From Anisus vortex (lineage: Eukaryota > Mollusca > Gastropoda > Planorbidae): a DNA stretch of 64,000 bases. Positions within the stretch are counted from its first letter, which is position 1, and every line of letters starts with the position of its first letter. Below the pieces are notes generated by a model that searched no databases, was not told where the DNA came from, and saw only the letters and a list, made by a program, of their open reading frames with translations. Of the stretch, positions 48,701-60,700 are shown in pieces. The stretch lies in contig OX421502.1 in assembly GCA_949126835.1 (NCBI GenBank), forward strand, positions 35,985,789 through 36,049,788, written 5' to 3'. A program made the translations under genes and the position numbers.

Positions 48701-51700
48701 ATTTTAGGCCAACAAAAAAGACAAAAAAACTATTATACAGGCTTGCCAAATCGCTGATCCTTATTAAAATGTTTTTGAACAAAGTTATCAAATAATTTAT
48801 ATTAATGTCTTAAAATGAACTAAAATTGCAAAACCATGGAAAAAGTATTTTTCAAAGGTTTTTGAAAATCAATTTGATTATTTCCTTGCATTTTCACCAA
48901 TTTTAAACCATAAGACTAATCTAAATTTATCTCAGATCAAGAACATGTTGATAATAAAAAAAACCTTATGAATAGCTGAATGTTATTAGCTTTAAATATT
49001 GTGTTATATCATTTCCTTCTCAAAAAATTTTGTCTTGCATATATTTTTTCCTTGATGATATCTTTTTATTTATTTATCTATTACAGCATCTGAAAACACA
49101 ACGCCTCCACATTTGTACAAGTCTATTGCACTGAGCATATTTTCATCTTTGTCCATTGACAGTTATGTGGTATGCATAATAGAAAATACTGTTCAATTAC
49201 GCAGATATTGCTAGTCATACTTAGGGAAACAAATAGATAATTGATTTATACATCTATGTCATTACAAATAAGCTTATTCTGTGACATAAATATTGTAAAT
49301 GTTTTTATGTCTCTCTTTTTGAAAGGACTTGCATATTGATGAATGTGATTCCTTTTTTAGTTGTAAATGTAAATATATTTATTTCAGAGATCACAAGTTG
49401 AAGTGAAAGATTTTTTAAAGCTAGTTAACAGCATACTTCAGCATATGAATGTGTAAGTTTTCTTTTCTTGTATTAACTTTGAGATAATAAGGTAATGTAA
49501 ACATCCATACAAATGACCTTTCTGTTCAATTTGCTCAGTTTAGAACAGATAACAATATGTATTCCTAATATATGTGATCCTCCAATCGCAACAAGGCTAA
49601 CAAAGAAAGAACCGTATCAATCAAAAACATTGTCTGTATCAGTGAATGCCATTGATCAAAAGAAGGCTCTGTTCACTTATTTTTTTCAAATTTGAGTTTG
49701 AGTATGCTTGATTTGGAAATGTTTTCACAATATAAGAAGTTATTTGACCATACGCTTAATAAATGACGATATACCTGGTTAAGTCATTAGTTATAATTTT
49801 ATCATAAGTTCATACAAATTGGGATGTTAAACTTACTGAAAGAATGTAGCCAGAAGGATTCCATGCCCAAAACGTTCTTTTTAAACTGTTGTTCTAATAT
49901 TTGTCGGACCATTTATAAATGTCTTCCCTTTACTTTCATATATGATTTGAATAATTCATTTTTGTGAAACATTGAAATGCTAAATATTTTTGTTTTGTGA
50001 AACATTGAAATGCTAAATATTTTTTGTTTTGTGAAACATTGAAATGCTAAATATTTTTGTTTTGTGAAACATTGAAATGCTAAATATTTTTGTTTTGTTT
50101 CTTTAACTGTAAAGAGAACATGGTAGTCCTGAAAGTCTGTCACAGTTTGCAGACTGTGAGGAAATAGTCAGTAATCTGGCTGAAGATCCTATTAGCTTGG
50201 GTTATCTCATTGAATCTGGAACATCAGATATTCTACTCAATTACGCCACTTCATCTCAGTGTGAGTGTACAAATTTAAATCAGATTTAAAACACAGGAGC
50301 AAATTATTTTTTTTACAATGTATCTAAACAAAATATTAAAAAGGTGTTTTTACAATAACATTTTTTATTTAAAACTATTTTCTTAGGTCAAAATCCAGTC
50401 CCGGTGCTGAAATGTTTAAGTTTAATCTGTAAGAATCAAGGCGACACAATATTCTCCAATAGAGCTGATCAATTCCACCACATGATGTCCTTAATCGTTG
50501 ACAAAATTGGACAAAGCTCAGTAAGAAAAAAAAATTGACTTTATTCTAATCCTGTTTTATAGAAATAGCTTTGCTTTGTTTAAAATTGCTACTTTTAACT
50601 CTTTACAGAACTTAACGGAGAAGGTTGAATATGCTAATATCATGACAACTTTTCTCAGTGGGATCTCTAATGTAAGTATTTTGGAGTCCTTTTTTAAAAC
50701 AATGCTGGTTTCTGAGCATACTTTATTAAACAAATGTTCCTAATTGTTAATTTGTGGACTATTTTATATTAAAATCCCCCAAAATTTTCTTCTAAATTAC
50801 AATATCTGAATATAATTGTAAAATTTAATGTTTTTGGTTTTGGTTTTAAAAGAGAATGTATAAAATTGAATTTACATAAAGGTGTTTTGTTTTCTCTTGT
50901 AGATTGAACTATCCATTCAAAATGCCTGGGTCATAAAGTTGGTTCAAATATTAAACAAATTTATTTCCATCAAAATAAGTAAGTACACAAATTTTATGAT
51001 TTGCAAGTTTCATAATAATATTTTTTTTATGAACTTAATTAGTTAAAACTCGTATTTAACAGTGTTTCTGTAGCTAAACTTTTAAAATCTCAACTATAGA
51101 TTATTTCAGCTATCCAACAATTCACCATTTTCAGGTCCAGATGACAGCGACACTGTTTTGTTTCTTGTTTGTGCCTTGGTCAGCGCTGTTGGTTCTGATG
51201 TTTTAAGGCCAGACCTGGTCGGCAGTTCGAGTCTCATAAAGGCCATTGTTGCTAGAGTCTCTGTTGAAGTCTACATGCTCCTGGACTGTATAGGCACTGA
51301 TAACGTATGATATAAAATATTAAAATAGACCTAATGCTAATTTTCTTTAGAATATAGAAAAATATTTTGCTTCCTTTTCATTGTTAATTGTATAATTAAG
51401 ACAACACTGTATTGACAATCAACTTTATATGGGACATTGTGAACCAGCAGCTGAACATTGTATTACATACAATTGTACATGTCTTGGATATGAAGCCTGG
51501 CTAATGGAAGTATTTCATCCCATGTCAGGAAGGTTTCAATGAGATTACTTAAATGTAGTGGGTATCCGACTGACCTCAGTTTGGCAAAGTAAGGGCTGCG
51601 ATGGGTGGGTCACACAATCAAGGTTCCTTGTTTGATATATCATTATATGCCTAGTTATTTTGGCCTATTTCACTATTGTAACTTTGACACTACCAGCCAA

Positions 51701-54700
51701 ACTTGCACAATTTTTTTTTTTCCACTTGGGGATGCCATATTTGACAATAAATACAGTCCCTCTAAAAAACAATCAGTGATTGGTCAAAAAGCTAATCAAA
51801 AGCAACTCCTCTTCTATATAATAAAAAAAAAAGTTTAAGACATTAAATAAAAACAAACTTTCAGTGACAAATACCTTGCCATTTTTTAAATGCTGTAATT
51901 TTTACTTACTTATATTATCTAAGTATAAATAATTAAAATGTAATCTTGATCATCCATTGAAAATATTTTGTTCACTCTTACAGAATCAATTACTTTGAGG
52001 GGGAAAAACAATAATTTCAAAATATATTCAGTAACAAATTTTTCAATATTATCCTTAAGGCTCTGGAAAGGTTTCTTAAGCTGGACAAGGTGCTCAAACT
52101 CTTGTGTGACCTCATTCAGTACTTGGCTGAGTTCGGAGAAAGTACTGATCCAGAATCCATGATAGCTATATACAAGAAACTTGTGGAGGTCAGTGAGACT
52201 ATCATGGAGTTCTTGAACTTTGTTTGGAATCAACTTGTTGACTTGGTGAGTAGTGTCATTGACTTGGGGTTTTCTCCATTACTCAAACATTCACTTCCTG
52301 TATTTTTATCTATTTAATATTCTTGTAATTGACTTTTATTTGTATAAAAGATATGCATAGGAAACGACTTGATTGGCAGGCTAGCCTTACTAAATGGGCT
52401 AAGACATTATTGTTTTTTTCTCACTTCACAACACAATAATTTTCAAATGAAAATTTTTATCCTTTTTTGTATTCTGAATAAGCACATTAAAATATTTTCT
52501 TCACTCCAGCCCAAAAATCACACTATTGTCTTAATATGTGTGAGAACCTTGGCAGCAATGTTATCAGAGATAACAGAAGAACCAACACAACAGCTTCTAG
52601 ATTTGATACCTTTCTTTAATTTTCTATGGTAAGTGTAACAGTGAAATAGACTTTTACACTTCTTATGAAGTCTCACTAAATTTCTTGCACATTCCATTTG
52701 TATGTTTAGTCTTGTTGGTCAAAAAAGAAATACAAATCTTAAACATAAATCCATTATAGTATTAAGTAAAGTAATCCTGTTGGACCAAATTGGTCATGAT
52801 GCCGGTGAAGCAGCATTCACCAGTTTCTGTGCCCACAGCATATTATGGTATTGTGTGGACAACACAATGCCCGTCCGCCTTTACCATTACTCCAATAAAT
52901 GTTGCCTGCCCATCAGAGCTGGGTAGACTCAATGACACTTTCCCAGTCCAAGGAAAAAATCCTAGCCATCACCAGGATTCAAACCCAGAAACTTCAGTAT
53001 GTCAGCCGATTGCGCTGCTGCCCGGTGACCGTGACCCTTAAAACACTCTACACTTCTTATGAAGTCTCTCTAAATTTGATGCACATTCCATTTGTATGTT
53101 TAATTTTGTTGATATAAAAAAGGAATACAAAACATAAACATAAAACCATTATAACCAGTGGATAAATAAAATTTTCTTTCTTTTTGTTTTTCAGTCAAAA
53201 TGTTGAGTATTCAGAAGATGTCGTAATGGAAGTGAAAAGTGCAACTCAAGCAGCTTTAGAAAATATTAGACTCTTAGGAATTACTGGTTCTGAAAACGAG
53301 AACCCAGTTGACAGCCAGCCACTTTCTGTTAGCACAAAAGAGGTGATGTCCAATTTCTCTGGTGTGAATGTATCACAGCACTGTAACACACCATCACAGA
53401 CTGGTCATTCAAATATCCCATTGGAATCTAATGGACATTCGTTGAAGCATGCAGACACTGAGTTGATGACCGGTGAGGAGAGAGGAAGACATTGTGATAA
53501 ATCAGATTGTGAGCCTCCTATGGGCACTGATGATGAGTCAAACTTGACTAGTAGAGAAACTGAAAATCACTCGGGCTTTTCAGCGGAAAAACCAATGCAC
53601 AGAGATATTAAGTTGTCACCTGAGGCTATTAGCAAGTTTAGGGACTACCAGGAACTTGTGTGTCAGGTCAGATCTCAGCCCTCACCTTCATTCACTAGAA
53701 AAGTAACTTTTGTCAAGAAGAGCCCGAGCAAAGGGAGTGCGTCTGAGACTGAGGCCTTCTTCTGGCAGCCCTTGCCTGATGATGTGCTGGGGTATTTGAT
53801 TCCGTTCTACGGGTTTCTGTTGGACAGCCAGGAGGCTCTCGGAGTGATGGTGAGGAATAACTGCTTCAGTACTCTTGTGAGTTTCATTGAGAGGGCTCTG
53901 TCTCGGCTGCTGGAAAACAAAAGCTCTCAACAGCCTGAGGTAACATTGTTGTCCTTAATAATCTTTGGTTAATGAGTAGAGAATAGATAAATCTCTTGTT
54001 ACAACATGCTGCAGTTTTCTTTCATTAATATATATCATAGGTTCTCAACCTTTTTTGGCTCACCGCCCCCTTTTACATTTTCTTTACGCTCACCGCCCTC
54101 CAACATAAATTTTAGCGGAAACATTTCTTAATTAAAGGGAGATAATTAACCCGTTTCATTTGAGGTAATATTTCCCTTTTTTTTTCTTTTATAAAAAAGT
54201 AAATGGCTTGCATTTATAACTTTGAAATGATATGATAGAACTGTAAAATTATTTGAAAATTTTATAAATATTATATGACTAAAGCATTTATATGAATAGT
54301 TTCAAGCATTACAATAACTACCCAGTTTGAATGATTACTTCGTATCTATACCACATAGCTTTTGTGGTTACATATTTACAAAGAATTCAAACGCATTAAA
54401 TGACATCTAGGTAAAACAGATCAAAAGAGTACTATTAGCAGATGTTAAGGCGACAGTCCGGTGAACGAACTATAGGACCAGACGGCCGCATACCGTATTT
54501 GCCAAATACTGACCCCCTACTTCATCGAAAAGTAATTTCGATTCTTTTTTGTTAAATAATATGTATGCCTACTGTTGGGGGATATCAGATATTTAGTAGC
54601 ACTTGGGTATACATCGTATTTCATCCAAAAACTAATAGATATGAATAACGGAGGTGTTGAAATTATATCAGGTACGTTTGTACCGCCCACTTGCCCTTCA

Positions 54701-57700
54701 TCGCCCCCCAATCGCCCCCGGGAATGTCAGCGCCCCCCTAAAGCTTCTCATCGCCCCCGTTGAGAACCTATGGTATATATCAAGGGTCCCAAAACTATGC
54801 CCAGATCTGATCAGCCAGTGTATACAATTTGATATGTGCATTATGCAATGGAATTATGTTCATATATGTGTTCATATATGTTCAAACACATATGTTTCTC
54901 AACAGTGTATAAGGGCTTTGTACTGGCCCCATGATTAACACGTTTGAAAATCACTGGTTTATATAAAAATTATGACTTCTTAAAAGAACAAAATGTAAAG
55001 CTTGAAGAAACTAAGGCTGGATTCTGGGTTAAGTAATTGTATTCATCATTTTGTTTTATTCTGCAAGAAAAAAGTACACTACCGTTTCACTCGGTCGCTT
55101 TTCAGATCAAAGAGGAAAAAGCTTTATACAACTATGCGTTTCTTTGTAAAATAATGTAACTGTGTAAAATTCATGTAACCTGAGCTCTAGAATAGCAACT
55201 ATACTCTATCTTCTATCAACCAGGGTGTGACTCTGAATGCCCTGTCACTTGTGGAGCAAGTTTACACCAACTCTCCAGTGACTGCAGCTGAACTTGAATG
55301 TTTTCAGAGTCTGTTTGAGATCTCTGTTTTGTCTCTGCCAAATCTTTGTAAGTGTTTCTATCCTTTTGGCAATTTGTATATTTGATGTTTTTCTGTGCCG
55401 GGGGGTTTACCGCGTTTGTGCCAGGCCATTTTTAGGCAGCTAAAATTTTTTTAGGGTGCCCTTATTTATTCATAAATTTCTAAAGGTAATTGTTTAGCAA
55501 GATAACTGTATTTCATATAAAATTAAAGGAAATTAAACAGGGAATAATAATAAGTAGAAGTTAAAACAATATTATAATAATAGTTACATCTTTATTAGTA
55601 ATTTTTAAGGATCAAATTTTTTGTTTAAAAAACAAGGAGCAAAAAAAAATCAATCTTAACAGATTTTTATATCGTATGCGTAGCAGAGATCCTATTCGGC
55701 TTGAAACTACTAAAAGTATATCTATTCCTGATCAGAATGCATTTTGAAATTTGAAAATATCCCATATAGTTACTGAGTTATACGCATTTTTGTAATATTA
55801 ATATTGTATTATTTTACTAATATCAGCAAACGCCGATCCTTTATTTTTCTATATAGTTTACATAGGCCTAGGCCTAACCACGAATGTCGTAATCTATAAT
55901 TAGTAAATAAACCGACTGTCCTCAAAACCAGATTTAAATGATTTAAAGTTATTATCTGATGAATAGAAATTAATAATTAGCAATAAAAGTTATTTTAATA
56001 GCAAATTTGACAAGTTCCAAGGTCTAGAAACATTTTGAGTAGACGTGGCTATACTTTGTTTACAAAAGTTTACACAGAAATTGATTAAAAATCGTCATTA
56101 TTATTTAAACACCGAAAGTAAACAAAGCAGAAAAGAAGCATTCGTTTGAGAATATAAAAAGTTGAATTAATAGGCTATAGCAACGAAATAAGCTATGAAA
56201 ACCAAATCGACCATATATGGTGGATTGGCACTGACGCGACGAGTCTAATCGACCATATATGGTGGATTGGCATGGAATGAGTTAAAAGCTTGAGTTTAAC
56301 ATTTTTTAAAAATAGATTTTTCCAAGTAACATTTTTCTGATATGAGTATTATTTAAGATTTGCAGGAGTTCATGGAAAAAACATATTCCTTATTCTGTTT
56401 TTTTTACAGTGTCCCTGTCAAACCCTCCCCCTCTTGTAAGCCTTAAGCTTATTGAAGTTTGTTTGACATCTTATAGGCTACAGATGAGAGGAAATAAAAG
56501 TAGGTGCTTCTGTTACTTTAAAATTGTAATGTGTATGATGTTATATATATAAAAAATTGTCTTTCAAATTTTGCTGAAAAGTAAATGCTTCCTCATTTTC
56601 AAGCATTTTCTGCCCCAAAGAATTATGATATTAAACCTTTTGCTATTTAATTTTGTACATTCCAACTGTATGGAGAATGTGCATTTCACAACATTGGTGT
56701 CGCCCTAACATTAGTAACATAGTTAAATATTTAGCCACTTCGTTTTATGAATCATTCAATCCACCACTGACAACCAGAAACACTTTACAGTCCCATGAGA
56801 GAAACAAGCCTCTAATAGTTTCATAATTATCTTTTGATGTTCCTGAGAAAAATATATTTAGCATGATACATAATAATCATATCATATATATATATAAATC
56901 TCAAAAGGAATATGTGGCTGGCTGGGTATGTACATAACGCATAATCTTTTTAAATACTGGACATAAAAACGTGAAATTTGCTACAAATATTCTTTGCGTT
57001 ACGGCGGTGAACACTGTCAAGGTTTTAAAAAAATTAAAATGACCGCAGTGGTCAGTTTGGTCAAAAAACGCGAATAAAACGACATATTTTGGGTTCATGT
57101 TGAATTTGCCGTTCCAACTTTTTATAGTTTTTCGATCAATCGCGCTAAAAAAATAAGACAACAGGACGCGTAGAGATTATTTTTATATGACGTCATCAAA
57201 GTTTGCGCAGGGATAGCTGGTTGTCTTTTTTTTTTATGGCGTCATCGAATTTTGCTTATTCATTTTAATTAACTTCGCTTCAACCTTTGCTAATGTACTT
57301 TATGAATGAATAGAACAAAATATATTCACGTTTTAATTTGCGTCGTAATTTATAGCGGGATATTTTTAAATTGTTATAATGGGTAATGATTAATGGTTTT
57401 AATGGGTATCTTACGTTGTATCTGGCAAATACAAAATTCATTCACGTTTTTATTCGTGTTGTATATGTCCACAGAATAGGTATAAAACAGAATGCGCAAT
57501 CTTCAAATCTACAAGTTCGAACACCCAAAGCTAATATTTCAGGCAAAATGTGCATAAACGGTTGTGTAATAAACTACAAGAATGATGCGAAAACGACTGA
57601 TTATCGTAAAAAAGAGCATGTCAAACTGCATGGCTTTCCTGACTCCATAAAGGATAAACAACAGCATAAACAACCTCATATTAACTCATTATGAATTATA

Positions 57701-60700
57701 TGCCTATTTCCCTTCATAATTTTAAAAGTTTATTTTGGTTTAAAAAGTATATATATTTATGTACCGGTAGCCGTAGCAATTTAGTTACCGGTACCGAGCT
57801 ACGTCTAAGCCATTTTTTTTTCAAATCAGTACCGGGTAATAAATATTTTTACATCATATTGGCCTAATCATATAATGTTCAAAACAAAATGGGTAATTAA
57901 GTCAAATTTATATAAAAGTAAGCATATAATGAAAGATAATGTAGGCCCTATATATATTGTATATATTTATGGCAGACGTAGATATCCTTTCACATTTTAC
58001 TATAGTAGCGTCTCTAGCGACCGCTGCATTGCGGAAAATGGTAACTTTTAGTGACTGCGTATATAGGGATTGTGCATTCTGTTCTATACCTATTCTGTGT
58101 ATACGTCTTATAAACTTTGTAGCGGGAATTTTTCAATTGCCAGGCAATGTTTAAATTGCCGAGCTCAACGTTTTAAAGTTTTAATTTGTATCGTATACGT
58201 CTTATAAACTATGTAGCGGGAAATTTTTATATTGCCGGGCAATGTTTAAATTTGCCGGACCAACTTTTAAAAGTTTTAATTCATGTCGTATACGTTGTAT
58301 AAACTATGATTCATATCGGTTTCAGTTGTTATTGTTTTTCCTGTTGAATTTAAAATTTAATTCTAAGTTTGCTTCCAAAGCAACAATAAATAAATAGCAA
58401 ATAACACCAACAAAAACAAAAAAAAAAGCAAAAATAAATAAATATTGATCTACGACTAATGTTGTAGCAAAAAAATATATCAAACAATCATTTTCGAATT
58501 AACAGTACTTTTTAAAAGACATGTGAGTTCTGTTTTACAGAAAGAGTTTAATTACCCAATAAACTCACAAAATTCGATCATAGTGGTCATACTTTGAGCA
58601 AGAAATAAAAAAAAATTATTATTATTTGTTTTTCCTTTTTAGTTGTATATTGAATTGGTGTATAATAAAGTGTGCAAAACAAAAATAAATTTAAAAAATA
58701 CTGACCACAAAAAAAAACATACTACTTTATGTATGTTGCAAAAACAAAACTAAAAAACTATAATGTGTCAAGCATATTCTAAAAAAAGCCCGTTCGAAGA
58801 ATCGGGCACATATCGGCTTGTATATATATACTTTTTAACAATAATGGGATTGAACACGGATGTAAGGTTGTGTTCTGATACAAGCTATTTTAATAAAATT
58901 TCAACAAAAAATTGAAAACAATGATGTATATTTTTGTATCAAGTTGGTAATTTCCAAGCATTACAAGCTATTTTTCAGGTGATAATAAGGATTAATTATT
59001 AGTCTCAATATAACAGTTGCAGAATTCTCACAAAAGACTAAATTTATGTTATTTACTTTTTTTTAAAAACTTTTTCTGTTAAAGGAATTTTTTTTAGCCT
59101 GAAAAGCTATTTATATATTTGTTCCATCGGCAATGTTACATGCTCTCTTCCACTATTTATCCAATCATACTTAAAGAACTCAATACTGTACTGAAGATCA
59201 ACCCGTTCTTTATATTTCATAACAACACCCAGCAACATAACACTATTGGACCCCCCAAAAATGCACGCCATTCTTCCCCTTACTTTCTGTTATACTTTCA
59301 TGCCATGTATTGCATTTGTGCAGCATCCTTCTATATCAATGACTTGTAACAGTAAAGTTGTTTGAATTATAAAGCATTCAATGCTAAACTGCACGTACCA
59401 TTTTTTCTTTCAATTCTCTGTTTATATATTGAACATTTTCAAGCTACAATAAATTGCGAAATTGTTTTTGTTTGGCTTAAGGAAACCCTCTGCTACAGAG
59501 GCTGAAACACTCCCAGACAAGACTGTTCAAGGCCATCGTTGATTACCTCAGCACATTTTACACGTTCCGTCCCGGCAAAAGAAGACCGTTAATGATTTTC
59601 ATCACAAAAGAGTACAGAGACATCTGGACACTGGCTGAAGAAATTTGGTGCGGTTCTATTGCAGGTAATAAAAACTAAATTAGTTACAAGGAAATTGGAC
59701 ATTGTAGAGTTTTCAAAATCAGTTTAAAGAACATTTTGATTTTTTTTACAAGTTATTTAATAATATATAATTAAACAAATGTTCAAAACTTTTTTTTTAT
59801 TGCTTGATAAAAATTTAACTTTTATCATAACTTTGGTTAATGTTCAGATAAATAATTCAGCCCAACAAACAAGACAACATAAAGTTCCTCCCCCGCAAAG
59901 AACAATGCACTATATTCCAGTTGTGAACAGGGCATACAGCACTCAACTCACACCTAAATAGAATAAACCCAACACACCCAACTGCAGACACTGCCGCTAC
60001 CCACAAAAAACTGGACCACTTCCTACTTGAATGCCCCAAGCTAACCTACCTCAGACACCACGCACTACCCCCCCCCCCTCCTCATCCTACCATTACCAAC
60101 AAACTATACATCAACACAGAACTAACTAAGAAAATATAATACGTTTGTCTGGCATTGACTGCAAGAGAACAAGCTGCTCTGCAGACTGGCTAATAGAAGA
60201 AGAAGAAGAAATAATAACTATGTTAAGGGGAGTGAATCTATGAAATAGTATTTGACTTTTCTCTCCATTGTCAGGTCTTGGAGTGCTGTTACGTGCAGTG
60301 GAAGAACTACAAGAAGTTCTGCTCAAATCTGTTCTGTTTCCAGACTTACTGGATTTTCTAAAAGAGTTTGATGGTATGTACCGTAAGGTCATTAACAGGG
60401 AAAACACAAATGAGTGTTAATGATTCACAGTTTTGTTAGAACAAACACAATTATTGTTGTAGTATATTAGATACAGACAGCTGTATCTAATACAAAAATT
60501 TGTTAAATTGTTCAAATCTGGTAAACAGACAAAATATTTATAAACAAATATATTTCATCACATTCAATATACCATGGAGCATCAGTTATATGAATACTGG
60601 CTCAAATCTAGAGATAGTAATAGTAATTCAACAAAAGCTTTGACTGAATTTGTGACATTAAAAAAAAAGAAGAATAGGATATTTCCGATAGGATCTTTGT

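Larger units (their letters stand above)
56885..58815 (+). mobile_element. Helitron-like non-autonomous element
   Basis: Starts after an AT run with AAATCTCAAAAGGAATATGT. Near its end is the stem GCCCG/CGGGC (58787-58806) followed by ACATATCGGCTTG and T, close to a Helitron terminus but with CTTG in place of CTRR. It contains a direct repeat of about 100 bp (around 58106-58320) and AT-rich filler. A shorter relative lies at 10645-11040. Boundaries and class are tentative. It lies in NCDN intron 14. Confidence 0.4.

Noticed and set aside
54654..54938. Pro-rich plus-strand frame
   Set aside because: It runs from the GC-rich end of a hAT element into the intron; the composition explains the open frame.
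55400..56290. Complete second piggyBac element
   Set aside because: Only the right end (TTAACTCATTCC on the minus strand) is visible; no matching left end or TTAA could be placed, so only the end repeat was reported.
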